The translations under genes were made by a program, and so were the position numbers. A stretch of DNA of 48,529 nt from the NCBI RefSeq assembly GCF_001083785.1, contig NZ_LAVL01000058.1, positions 1 to 48,529 of the forward strand, read 5' to 3'. This DNA comes from Nonomuraea sp. SBT364 (GTDB taxonomy: Bacteria > Actinomycetota > Actinomycetes > Streptosporangiales > Streptosporangiaceae). The notes under the pieces are model-generated. The model ran no database searches. It had not been told where the DNA came from and was given only the letters and a program-made list of their open reading frames with translations. This document shows, one piece after another, positions 39,357 to 47,578 of the stretch (position 1 is its first letter; each line of letters opens with the position of its first letter).

Positions 39357-40101
39357 GCTGCGGCGGGTCGCTCAGCCCGCGGGCCATCTGGAGCGCCGTA
39401 ACGGCGAGCACTGGGCCGGCGTGCTCTACATGCGCCGGCTGTCGATCTACGCCACCTGGGCGCTGAGCAAGACGCCGGTCACGCCCAACCAGCTCACCTG
39501 GGTGATGACGGTGGCCGGGGTGGTGGCCGGGGTGGTGCTGGCCCTGCCCGGCCTGTGGGCGGCCGTGCTCGCCGCCCTGCTCGTGCAGGTCTACCTGCTG
39601 CTCGACTGCTCCGACGGCGAGCTGGCCCGCTGGACCGGCAAGACCTCGCTGGCCGGCGTCTACCTCGACCGGGTCGGCGCCTACTTCACCGAGGCCGCGC
39701 TGCTGGCGGGGCTGGGCTGGCGGGCGTCGCAGGTGCTGCCCGACTGGTACACGGTGATGGGGTTCGCGGCCGCGCTGGGCGCGATCCTCATCAAGGCCGA
39801 GAGCGACCTGGTGGAGGTGGCGCGGGCCAAGGGCGGGCTGCCGGCCGCGAGCGACGCGTCCGGCACGCAGTTCCGCTCCGGGCTGCTGGGGCTGGGGCGG
39901 CGGATCCTGTCGGCGACGCAGTTCCACCGGATCGTGCAGCCGATCGAGCTGTCGCTGCTCGCGCTGGCCACCGCGGTCATCGACGTGGTGACCGGAGATC
40001 TGACCGCCACCCGGGTGCTCGTCGTGGCCTGCGTGGTCGCCGCCGCGCTCCAGACCGTGCTCCATCTGGTCAGCATCATGGCGTCGAGGCGGCTTGCGTG
40101 A
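39334..40101 (+). CDS. CDP-alcohol phosphotransferase with altered catalytic motif
   Basis: The 255-residue membrane protein has six or so helices and the CDP-alcohol phosphotransferase motif at 91-116 (DCSDGELAR...G...LDRVGA). The first three aspartates (91, 94, 112) and the G and AR positions are present. The fourth aspartate, the proposed catalytic base, is alanine (116). Either the enzyme uses another base, or it works on an unusual acceptor. Residues 18-36 (HLERRNGEHWAGVLYMRRL) form an interfacial basic helix. The gene overlaps the dehydrogenase-like gene by 23 bp, the tightest coupling in the operon, so it likely uses a CDP-alcohol derived from that product. Confidence 0.83.
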   Translation: MSGPSVAELRRVAQPAGHLERRNGEHWAGVLYMRRLSIYATWALSKTPVTPNQLTWVMTVAGVVAGVVLALPGLWAAVLAALLVQVYLLLDCSDGELARWTGKTSLAGVYLDRVGAYFTEAALLAGLGWRASQVLPDWYTVMGFAAALGAILIKAESDLVEVARAKGGLPAASDASGTQFRSGLLGLGRRILSATQFHRIVQPIELSLLALATAVIDVVTGDLTATRVLVVACVVAAALQTVLHLVSIMASRRLA

Positions 40102-40173
40102 CCCCATCCCGGAACCGGCAGAGCTCCCCGTCCGTCGTATTGATCGGACGTCCGCGGTTCGGTGGGGGTTCAC

Positions 40174-40187
40174 TATCGGTTCCGATA
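40174..40187. promoter_or_regulatory. Operator-like inverted repeat before the second GT2 gene
   Basis: TATCGG-TT-CCGATA is a 14-base inverted repeat in the 157-bp gap after the CDP-alcohol phosphotransferase. The gap is AT-rich for this genome (AATATCAGGAAATATGCAG) and overlaps a TACGCT box (40186-40191), so the glycosyltransferase may have its own regulated promoter. Confidence 0.45.
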
Positions 40188-40258
40188 CGCTTAGCTCCAC
40201 CAATATCAGGAAATATGCAGACCAGCAGACTCGGTGATCATGAAAGAATGCTCCGCCC

Positions 40259-41173
40259 GTGCTCTCAACGCGTCAGGACGATGATTCGTTGAAGATCTCG
40301 TGCGTCATCCTCACCATGGGCAACCGGGTCGCGGAGCTGAACCGGGCGGTCGAGTCCGCGTTCAACCAGGTCGACGGCGACGTCGAAGTGGTGATCGTGG
40401 GCAACGGCGCCGACGTGCCCGACGTCTCGGCGACGCCACCCGTCGGCTCGTCCGCGACCGTGAAAACGATCCGGCTCGACCACAACACCGGAATTCCGGC
40501 AGGCCGCAACCGCGGCGTCGAGGAGTGCTCCGGTGATGTGGTGCTGTTCCTCGACGACGACGGCTGGTATGCGAGCCAGAAGGTCGTCTCGCACGTGCGC
40601 GACCGGTTCGCCACCGAGCCCGACCTGGCCGTGATCTCCTTCCGGGTGATGGACCCGGAGGGCGGCATCGGCCAGCGCCGCCACGTGCCGCGGCTGCGGG
40701 CCGGCGACCCCGAGCGGTCCTCGCCGGTCACCACGTTCCTGGGCGGCGCCTCGGCGATCAGACGCTCGGCCTTCCTCCAGGTGGGCGGGCTGCCCGAGCG
40801 GTTCTTCTACGCGCACGAGGAGACCGACCTGGCCTGGCGGCTGCTGGGCGAGGGCTACCGGATCGAGTACGACGCCGAGACGGTCATGTATCACCCGCAG
40901 GTGCCGCCGACGCGCCATGCCGACTTCTACCGGCTCAACGCGCGCAACCGGGTGTGGCTGGCCCGGCGCAACCTGCCGTGGCCGCTGGCGGTGCTCTACC
41001 TGCTCGACTGGATCGTGCTGACGCTGATCCGCGAGCGGCGCTCGGGCGTGGCGATCAAGGCCTGGTTCACCGGTTTCTTCGAGGGGCTGCGCACCTCGGC
41101 GGGCGAGCGCCGGCCGATGGCCTGGCGCACCGCCTGGCGCATGGTCAAGCTGGGCCGCCCGCCGATCGTCTGA
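40259..41173 (+). CDS. Family-2 glycosyltransferase (rhamnosyltransferase-like)
   Basis: The 304-residue GT-A enzyme opens with LKISCVILTMGNRVAELNRAVESAF. It has the nucleotide/metal motif VVLFLDDDGWY (DDD near 99-101), then the acceptor loops TTFLGGASAIRRSAFLQVGGLPERFFYAHEETDLAWRL (ED-type base in EETD) and a basic C-terminal region (LNARNRVWLARRNLPWPLAVLYLLDWIVL) with one membrane-facing helix. This is the WbbL-like pattern of rhamnosyl or galactofuranosyl transferases acting on lipid-linked intermediates. Start GTG 40259 is tentative; TTG 40289 is an alternative. It ends six bases from the convergent decarboxylase-like gene. Confidence 0.85.
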   Translation: MLSTRQDDDSLKISCVILTMGNRVAELNRAVESAFNQVDGDVEVVIVGNGADVPDVSATPPVGSSATVKTIRLDHNTGIPAGRNRGVEECSGDVVLFLDDDGWYASQKVVSHVRDRFATEPDLAVISFRVMDPEGGIGQRRHVPRLRAGDPERSSPVTTFLGGASAIRRSAFLQVGGLPERFFYAHEETDLAWRLLGEGYRIEYDAETVMYHPQVPPTRHADFYRLNARNRVWLARRNLPWPLAVLYLLDWIVLTLIRERRSGVAIKAWFTGFFEGLRTSAGERRPMAWRTAWRMVKLGRPPIV

Positions 41174-41179
41174 TGCCGG

Positions 41180-41866
41180 TCACGACACCACCTCGGCCTC
41201 GTCCAGGCTCACCGAGGCGTGCGCGACCGTCAGCGTCAGCAGCGGCCGCCTGGGCAGCCCCAGCTCGCTGAGCTCCTTGGCGATGGGATGGTTGCCGAGC
41301 CGGATGAGCGCCCCGCCCGGCCGGGCCCGGACGCCCCGCGCCCGGAACGTCCACGGGACCCGCCGGGTGACGCCGTCGCGGTGCGTGAAGGCGTCCAGCG
41401 TGTAGGCGGGGCCTGGCACCGGGACGCCCGGCCTGACGAGCAGGTCGAGCACCAGCCGGCCGTCCCTGCGCAGGATGCAGCGCTTGTAGGGGGAGCTCAG
41501 GCGCAGGTCGATGTCGGCCAGCTCCTTCGGGAAGCCCCACAGCGTGCGCCCGGCCTCCAGCGTGAAGCGCGCGTCGACCGGCAGCCAGTGCACGAACAGG
41601 CCGAGCTGCCCGCCCGGGTCCGGTCGCCGGATCAGGAACGCCATGCCGAACTCGTGGTAGGCGTCGAGATCCCCGTCACGGTAGTCGGCGAACAGCAGCA
41701 CGCACACGGCCTTGCCGGGGAAGACCTCGGCCACCTCCAGCCCCGCGTACGCGATGACCGCCCGGGCCGCGTCGGCCCGCACGGCGTAGGCGGCGGCGCA
41801 CACCGCCACGTCCCGCACCCGGACAGGCATGCCCACCGTCCGGCCCTGGATCAGATGCGATGCCAT
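41180..41866 (-). CDS. Acetoacetate decarboxylase-family protein
   Basis: The 228-residue protein has the ADC fold. VFPGKAVCVLLFADYRDGDLDAYHEFGMAFLIR precedes AGRTLWGFPKELADIDL, whose lysine is the expected Schiff-base residue, and DAFTHRDGVTRRVPW follows. Classical ADC makes acetone from acetoacetate; actinobacterial relatives often have other or unknown substrates (aldolase-dehydratase activities are documented in the superfamily). The ATG at 41866 is preferred over a TTG at 41878 because of GGGG close upstream, though the site is weak. It is convergent with the GT2 gene and 51 bp downstream of the GT4-type gene. Its place in a wall-polymer locus may be accidental. Confidence 0.8.
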   Translation of the reverse strand: MASHLIQGRTVGMPVRVRDVAVCAAAYAVRADAARAVIAYAGLEVAEVFPGKAVCVLLFADYRDGDLDAYHEFGMAFLIRRPDPGGQLGLFVHWLPVDARFTLEAGRTLWGFPKELADIDLRLSSPYKRCILRRDGRLVLDLLVRPGVPVPGPAYTLDAFTHRDGVTRRVPWTFRARGVRARPGGALIRLGNHPIAKELSELGLPRRPLLTLTVAHASVSLDEAEVVS

Positions 41867-41917
41867 GTCCCCAGTCAATCAACAGCCGCCTGCCGGCACC
41901 ATTCGGCGTACGCCTTT

Positions 41918-42913
41918 CTAGACGGCGGGAGAGGGCTTCTCCCCGGCGGCGGCGGCCAGCGGGCGGGGGCGCACGGCCACGCCCGCCCAGCCCTCCATCC
42001 GCGCCACGAACGCCCCCGCGTGGTCGGGCCAGTGGTGGCGCGCCAGCGCCCGCGCGTGCCCGCGCGCGCCGAGGGCGAGCCGCCGCGCGGGATCCTCCTT
42101 GAGGTCCAGCACGGCCTCCAGGACGGACTCCACGTCCAGCGGCACGACGAGCCCGCACCCGGTCTCCTCGACCGGCACGGCCCCCGGCCGGGTCGTGACG
42201 ACGGGCAGCCCCCGGCCCATGTAGTCGAGGATCTTCGTCGGCGTCACGCCGGGCCCGTCCGACAGGGACAGCCCGGCCAGGGCGCCCTCGGTCATCCGCA
42301 GGGCGTGCCGGTTGGGCACGTACCCGAACCAGTCGAGCAGCCCGACCCGCTGCGCGTCACGCAGCAGCGGCCGCACGCCCGGCGCGGCGGCGCCGATCAG
42401 GTCCATCCGGACGCCGTGCGGGACGAGCCGCTCGGCCAGCGCGATGAGCTCGCTCACGCCCCGGTCCCCGGCCAGCCGGCCGAGGTGCACCACCCTGGTG
42501 TCGCCGGGAGGGGGAGGGCTGGGCGACACCAGGGTGGCCTCGGGCACCACGGCGGAGGTGACGACGTGGTGCCGGCGTCCGGCCCGCGCGAGCCGCGCGC
42601 CGGACGCCTCCTCGCGCACGTCCCAGACGACGGGCGGGCGGCGGTACGGCAGCGCGCGCAGCAGCCGGTGCTCGTGCGCGATCAGCAGGTCCGCGCCCTT
42701 GACGCCGCGCCGGAGCGCCGTACGCGCCCTGCCGTACGCGGCGTGCCGGGGCACGTCGATCGCGGCGAGGCCGGCGGCCGGCGTCACGTTGTAGTACGTG
42801 AAGGGCGCGACGTAGGTCACCTCGTGGCCCGCGTCGAGCAGCGCCCGGATCTGCCGATGCATGATCCGGGCGTCCTCGGGATGGTGGACGGTCGTGGCAA
42901 CGCAAACCCGCAT
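41918..42913 (-). CDS. GT4-type glycosyltransferase
   Basis: The 331-residue GT-B enzyme starts MRVCVATTVHHPEDARIMHRQIRALLDAGHEVTYVAPF, the usual acceptor-side Rossmann start. The donor half contains TRVVHLGRLAGDRGVSELIALAE, the VRMDLIGAAAPG strand and the sugar-nucleotide region GVTPTKILDYMGRGLPVVTTRPGAVPVEETGCGLVVP. The usual E of the EX7E motif is Asp (ILDYM) followed by later glutamates. It would add a sugar to a polymer precursor. ATG 42913 is the only start that gives a normal N-terminus; the frame continues upstream as a chance opening. Acyltransferase and LCP genes on the same strand lie just upstream. Confidence 0.82.
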   Translation of the reverse strand: MRVCVATTVHHPEDARIMHRQIRALLDAGHEVTYVAPFTYYNVTPAAGLAAIDVPRHAAYGRARTALRRGVKGADLLIAHEHRLLRALPYRRPPVVWDVREEASGARLARAGRRHHVVTSAVVPEATLVSPSPPPPGDTRVVHLGRLAGDRGVSELIALAERLVPHGVRMDLIGAAAPGVRPLLRDAQRVGLLDWFGYVPNRHALRMTEGALAGLSLSDGPGVTPTKILDYMGRGLPVVTTRPGAVPVEETGCGLVVPLDVESVLEAVLDLKEDPARRLALGARGHARALARHHWPDHAGAFVARMEGWAGVAVRPRPLAAAAGEKPSPAV

Positions 42914-42969
42914 GCGTCGATGGTCAATGCTTACCAGGGCATTGGCGTAAATGCGGGTGAAACTATCGC

Positions 42970-44148
42970 TTAACTCCTGGACCTGGATGGGCGCCGGTAG
43001 AGCCAGGTGAGGCGCGGCTCCAGCACCCACTTGAAGACCGTGCGCGTCTCGGGCAGGCACAGCACGATCGCCAGCGCGAAGCAGCTGAAGCTGATCGCCA
43101 TCACGCCCAGCGGCCCGTGCAGCCACGGGAACTCCAGCCAGCCCATCTCCTTGGCGATGAGCACCGGGATGCCGTGCAGCAGGTAGCAGTAGAGGGTGCG
43201 GGTGCCGAGGTCGGTGTACCAGGTCTCGCGGCGCGGCACGAGCGCCAGCACCGCCAGGCACAGCGCCAGCGCGCACAGCAGCAGCCCGGTGCGCAGCCCC
43301 AGCCCCATGTACCAGGACAGGTCCATCTTCTCGTAGCTGTTCTTGTAGTAGAACGGCGCGAGCGGGGCCCTCGGCGCGATGTAGATGGCCACGGCGGCGG
43401 CGGCCGCGATCACGAACCCGGACACGATCTTGATCCAGCGGCGGTTGAGCAGCTCGAAGTGCTCCGGCTGCATGACCAGCCCGATGACGAAGAACGGCAT
43501 CAGGCCGAAGAACCGGTCCATGCTGAAGTCACCGGAGATCTCCGAGAACCCGGCGAACAGGTAGATCGCGATCGCCACCGGCACCGGGTACTTCATCCGC
43601 TTCCACACCGGTGTGGACAGCCGCCAGAACAGCAGCGCCAGCAGATACCAGTTGAGCCAGGCCGGATCGATGATCGTCAGGCTCCACTTCTGGCCCAGCG
43701 CGAAGCGCAGCGCGGCATAGCCGACCTCGACGATCACGTACGGCACCAGGAAGGTGTCGACGAGCTTGTTCGTCTTCGCGTTGGAGTTCCAGAAGTTTCT
43801 GGACAGGTAGCCGCTGATGATCACGAACAGCGGCATGTGGAAGGTGTAGACGAAGATGTACGCGGCCCTGGCCGAGTCGGCGCTCAGCGTCGGCACCAGC
43901 GAGTGCCCGATGGGCACCAGCGCGATCAGGATGAACTTGACGTTGTCGAGATAGGGATCGCGCTTGCGCTTCGGCTGCTCCTCCGGAGCGGGCTCCCCGG
44001 CGGCCTCCCGGCGGCCCTCAGGGCCTTCGCCGCGGGGGTCGCTCCGCTCACTCCAGAAGGACTCCTCCGGCAGCGGCCATCTGGCGCCTGTGTTGGCGGG
44101 CCCGTCGTTCGCAGCCGTGACCGGGGGAGAGTGCTTGGTGTCAGACAC
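42970..44148 (-). CDS. Acyltransferase-3 family membrane protein
   Basis: The 392-residue protein has a charged, disordered N-terminal tail (about 1-62) and ten membrane helices. The family hallmarks are VKFILIALVPIGHSLVP (His about 81) and YTFHMPLFVIISGYLSRNFW (FHMPLF-SGYL, about 101-120). Acyltransferase-3 proteins O-acetylate or O-succinylate extracellular polysaccharides and lipids from the cytoplasmic side; fucose 4-O-acetylase-like proteins are the nearest by length. It likely decorates the polymer built by the neighbouring glycosyltransferases. It is followed by the GT4-type gene 56 bp downstream. Confidence 0.87.
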   Translation of the reverse strand: MSDTKHSPPVTAANDGPANTGARWPLPEESFWSERSDPRGEGPEGRREAAGEPAPEEQPKRKRDPYLDNVKFILIALVPIGHSLVPTLSADSARAAYIFVYTFHMPLFVIISGYLSRNFWNSNAKTNKLVDTFLVPYVIVEVGYAALRFALGQKWSLTIIDPAWLNWYLLALLFWRLSTPVWKRMKYPVPVAIAIYLFAGFSEISGDFSMDRFFGLMPFFVIGLVMQPEHFELLNRRWIKIVSGFVIAAAAAVAIYIAPRAPLAPFYYKNSYEKMDLSWYMGLGLRTGLLLCALALCLAVLALVPRRETWYTDLGTRTLYCYLLHGIPVLIAKEMGWLEFPWLHGPLGVMAISFSCFALAIVLCLPETRTVFKWVLEPRLTWLYRRPSRSRS

Positions 44149-44261
44149 AGGGGAGTCGCTCAGCTTCGCTCGGGGCCGGGGAACACGACAGACGACACGC
44201 GTGACGCACCTTCACCGGCGCGGGCGAGCCCAGTCGCCGACCCGATCCACGATATCCCGGT

Positions 44262-44286
44262 CCGGCCGGTCCTGTCCCCCGGCCGG
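44262..44286. terminator. Hairpin downstream of the second LCP gene
   Basis: Two copies of CCGGCCGG (44262-44269 and 44279-44286) form an 8-bp stem with a 9-nt loop. It lies 26 bp past the LCP stop on the minus strand, in the 163-bp gap before the acyltransferase gene. Confidence 0.5.
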
Positions 44287-44311
44287 CCGGGTACACAGCG
44301 AACTTGGAGGC

Positions 44312-45955
44312 TCACACGCAGACGTTCTTCTGCTCCGATGCCTTGATCGTGGAGTTCTCCACGCTCTCCGAAAGCTTGGTCACCTTGACCGACTTGAAGT
44401 CGGCGCCCACGATCAGCTGGACGACCGGGGCCTGCTTGGCCGTGGTCGTCGCCGCGCCGGTGGTCTGCGCCGCGTTGTAGGGCTCGGTGGTGGTCGCCTT
44501 GACCTTGCCCGCCTCCGGCTGGGGCTCGGGCGAGAGCTCCTCGGCCAGCTTGCCGGCGTAGTCGGCGCCGGTGGTCGCCGTCTTCGGGTAGTGGACCTCC
44601 GTCTTGGCCAGGCTCTGGCCGCCGGGGGACTGGTAGTTGCCGAGCGCGGTGACCTTGAAGCCCTGCTTGGTGAGCTGGTCGGCGACCTCGCGGGCCTTGC
44701 CCGGGGTGGTGGTGCCGTTGAGCACCTGGACCTGGACCTGCTCCGGCTTGAGCGCCAGCTTGGGCTTGCTGCTGGCGGACGCCTTCGGCGTGGGCTCGGT
44801 CTCCTTGATCTCGGTGTCGTTGATGATCGCCTGGAACAGCTCGGTGGCGTCGGGCTGCTTCCAGACCACGCGGTTCTCGTCCTCGGGGTCGGGGACCCAC
44901 GGGATCGTGGTGAACTTGACGTCCTTGGCGGTCAGTTCCCTGGCGCTCATCGCGATGTCGATGAGCTTCTGCGGGTTGTTGGCCAGCTCGGGGTCCATGG
45001 TGACCGATTGGGCCGCCGCCGTGACGAACGAGGTGAGCTTGCCCGGGTCGGTGAGCAGATCGCCGCTGGTGGCCTTGGCGACGACCTTGCTGAGGAAGAT
45101 CTGCTGACGCTTGATGCGCTGGATGTCGCTGTTGTCGCCGTACTTGCGCAGCCGCACGTAGCCGAGCGCCTGCTCGCCCAGGAGCACGCTCCTGCCGGGC
45201 GGCAGTTTCAGCTTGGAGTCCTTGTCGTCGACGCCGGACTTCAGGCAGATCTCGATGCCGCCGAGCGCGTCGACGATGTTCTTGAAGCCGCTGAAGTCGA
45301 CCTCGACGAAGTGGTTGATGCGGATGCCGGTGAGCGTCTCCAGCGTCGAGATCGTGCAGGCGATGCCGCCCGAGTTGTAAGCGGAGTTGATCATCGCCCG
45401 CTGGGGCGGCATCTCCTGCTTGGTGGTCTCGTTCTTGCACTTGGGGATCGTCACCATCGAGTCACGCGGGAAGCTGATCAGCCGCGCGCTGTCCCGGTTG
45501 GGGGAGATGTGCATGACGATGATGGTGTCGGTGCGCTTGCCGCCCGCGTCGGCGGTGCGGGCCAGCTCCTGGCCGTACTTGGCGTTGCCCTCGCCGGCCC
45601 GGGTGTCGGAGCCGACGAGCAGGACGTTGAGCGCGCCGGTGTCGCGGGGGCGTTCGGTGAGGATGTCGTCCTTGACGGCCTTCTGGTTGATGCTGCCGAA
45701 GGCGTCGCGGTAGACGGTGTAGCCGGTCAGGGATCCGGCCACCATGACCGTGGTGGCGGCGATGCTCACCCAGGCGAGCACCCGCATCTTGTTGCCGCCG
45801 TTGCCGCGCCCCCTGCCCCGATGCCCGCGCGGCGGCTCGTCGGGCGGTGGCGGCGGCGGTGGGCCGGCCGCGGCCTGCCTGCGGGCCATGCGGCTTCCGG
45901 GCTGCGTCGAGGCGACCCTGCGGTCCTGCGTGGACGCGCTCCTGTAGTCACTCAT
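44312..45955 (-). CDS. LytR-CpsA-Psr (LCP) glycopolymer ligase with LytR_C domain
   Basis: The 547-residue protein has a Pro/Arg-rich cytoplasmic tail (1-56), one membrane helix (58-80) and an LCP domain (about 105-270). The LCP domain has LNVLLVGSDTRAG, KRTDTIIVMHISPNRDSARLISFPRDSMVTIP, MINSAYNSGG and YVRLRKYGDNSDIQRIKRQQIFL. The C-terminal LytR_C domain (QVQVLNGTTTPGKAREVADQLTKQGFKVTALG) follows after a Pro/Lys linker, and a second, Thr/Ala-rich tail ends in KNVCV. Cysteines in KCKNETTK, GIACT and EICLK could form disulfides outside the cell. As a second LCP it may handle a different polymer. AGGGGGCGC precedes the ATG. It heads the minus-strand set at 41.9-46 kb. Confidence 0.9.
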   Translation of the reverse strand: MSDYRSASTQDRRVASTQPGSRMARRQAAAGPPPPPPPDEPPRGHRGRGRGNGGNKMRVLAWVSIAATTVMVAGSLTGYTVYRDAFGSINQKAVKDDILTERPRDTGALNVLLVGSDTRAGEGNAKYGQELARTADAGGKRTDTIIVMHISPNRDSARLISFPRDSMVTIPKCKNETTKQEMPPQRAMINSAYNSGGIACTISTLETLTGIRINHFVEVDFSGFKNIVDALGGIEICLKSGVDDKDSKLKLPPGRSVLLGEQALGYVRLRKYGDNSDIQRIKRQQIFLSKVVAKATSGDLLTDPGKLTSFVTAAAQSVTMDPELANNPQKLIDIAMSARELTAKDVKFTTIPWVPDPEDENRVVWKQPDATELFQAIINDTEIKETEPTPKASASSKPKLALKPEQVQVQVLNGTTTPGKAREVADQLTKQGFKVTALGNYQSPGGQSLAKTEVHYPKTATTGADYAGKLAEELSPEPQPEAGKVKATTTEPYNAAQTTGAATTTAKQAPVVQLIVGADFKSVKVTKLSESVENSTIKASEQKNVCV

Positions 45956-46112
45956 GCGCCCCCTAGCCTCGTCCTGGCTTGGTCGTACTGCGCCACGAGA
46001 CTAGGTCACGTACGGCGTGCCCGGTGCCATGACTGCGCGAATCGGCCGTGACAAGGGCGTGATGTTTACCGGCAAGAGCATACTCAGACGGGGACATATG
46101 GGGGAATATTCT

Positions 46113-47513
46113 TTAGGAACTCTGAGGATTTCTACAGGTTAGCGCCGCCGCGAGACAGGCCAGCGGCACCACCGGCAGCACGTAGCGGTAGTCGAACTCG
46201 GCCACGGCGGGCGGCGTGACCAACAGCACAACGGCCGCCGCCCACGGTGCCGCCCAGGGTGCCGGCCACACGGCCGGCCCTTGCGCCGCGCGGATCCCGT
46301 ACAGCCTTCTGCGCGCCGCGACGACGGGCGGGACGAGCAGGACGGCCAGGAGCGCGGTGCCGGGCAGCCGGGCCACGTCCTGGTAGGCGCGCATCCAGCC
46401 GGCGTACGGCTCGGCGACGCGGGTGCCGATCTCGCCCCGCTCGTAGCGCCGGGCGAGCTCGGCGCCGTGCCGGGCCGGGTAGCGGCCCGGCGGTGGCGGC
46501 GACGTCGACGGGAACTGGTAGTAGCCGTAGATCTCCTGGTCGGGGTATACCGGGCGGCCCCACACGAACGAGCGGGCCAGCTCCGACAGCACCGAGCCGG
46601 CGTAGTCGAGCGGCTGCGCGCTGATGGCCAGCACCGCGAACCTGGCCGCCAGCGCGTCCGTCTCCCGGGTGAACGTGATGCCCGGCAGCTTGACCAGCGG
46701 CGCGTCCTTGGCCCAGATGTACTCCTGCGAGGGCGGCCGCTGCTCCGGCGGCCGGGGATCGCAGAGCACCCGCAGGTCGGGCGGCGGGTCCATGCGCTCG
46801 CAGTCGGCGAACGACATCGTCTTGGCGTACAGGAAGACGCCGTTCGCGCCGACGATCCCGACCCGCTGGTAGGTGGCGTAGAACCAGGCGCCGTACGCCA
46901 CGACGGGCACCAGCGCCGCCGCCAGCATCACCACGGCCGGCCGGACCTGCCGGCGCAGCAGGAACCACCCGGCCAGCAGCGCGATCAGCGGCAGCCCGAC
47001 CGTCCTGGTGAGCGTGGCGGCCGCCAGCAGCAGCCCGATCGTGACGACCCTGGGCCGGTCGGCCAGAGCCAGCGTGACGGCCAGCACGACGAGGAACATG
47101 AACAGCGTGTCGGAGACCAGCAGGTGCTCCAGCTCCACCTGGTAGGCGTCGAGCAGCACCGGCACCGCGGCCAGCACCGCCACCCACCGGCGGATGCGCC
47201 GCGCGGCCGCCCAGTAGACCAGCGCGCCCGTCGCCAGCCCCAGCAGGTGCTGCACCGCGATCACCACGCCGAAGGAGTGGAACGGCTCCAGCAGCTTGAC
47301 GAACATCGAGTAACCGGCGGGACGCACCAGGTCGGGGCGCGGATGGAAGACGGTGACGATGTAGGTGTAGGAGTCGGGGAACCACAGCGCCGGGCGGTAG
47401 CCCAGCATCGCGACCACCCTGAGCAGCGCCCCGGCGGCCAGCACCCCGAGGAACCATCGGTGCCGCCGCGCGAGGCGCCCCGCCACCCGTACGACCTCCC
47501 GCTTGTCCGGCAC
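46113..47513 (-). CDS. GT-C-type polyprenyl-sugar glycosyltransferase (GT39-like)
   Basis: The 466-residue polytopic protein has about ten helices. The first external loop holds the catalytic-type acidic motif YRPALWFPDSYTYIV (Asp about 47), and a large external loop lies near 215-340 (DPPPDLRVLCDPRPPEQRPPSQEYIW). These fit the GT-C fold of dolichyl/polyprenyl-phosphate-sugar transferases, which glycosylate polymers or proteins outside the membrane. The last helix ends YRYVLPVVPLACLAAALT. It is divergent from another GT-C-like gene at 47579. Donor and acceptor are unknown. Confidence 0.8.
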   Translation of the reverse strand: MPDKREVVRVAGRLARRHRWFLGVLAAGALLRVVAMLGYRPALWFPDSYTYIVTVFHPRPDLVRPAGYSMFVKLLEPFHSFGVVIAVQHLLGLATGALVYWAAARRIRRWVAVLAAVPVLLDAYQVELEHLLVSDTLFMFLVVLAVTLALADRPRVVTIGLLLAAATLTRTVGLPLIALLAGWFLLRRQVRPAVVMLAAALVPVVAYGAWFYATYQRVGIVGANGVFLYAKTMSFADCERMDPPPDLRVLCDPRPPEQRPPSQEYIWAKDAPLVKLPGITFTRETDALAARFAVLAISAQPLDYAGSVLSELARSFVWGRPVYPDQEIYGYYQFPSTSPPPPGRYPARHGAELARRYERGEIGTRVAEPYAGWMRAYQDVARLPGTALLAVLLVPPVVAARRRLYGIRAAQGPAVWPAPWAAPWAAAVVLLVTPPAVAEFDYRYVLPVVPLACLAAALTCRNPQSS

Positions 47514-47578
47514 GCCGGTACGCTACCGGGCTTCCGCCCGCGAGCCGTCATCGTGATGTTGGATACGCTCGCTGACCG

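Noticed and set aside
34130..40101. A phosphonate biosynthesis cluster
   Set aside because: Cytidylyltransferases and an iron-type alcohol dehydrogenase occur in such clusters, but no PEP mutase or phosphonopyruvate decarboxylase is present in the window.
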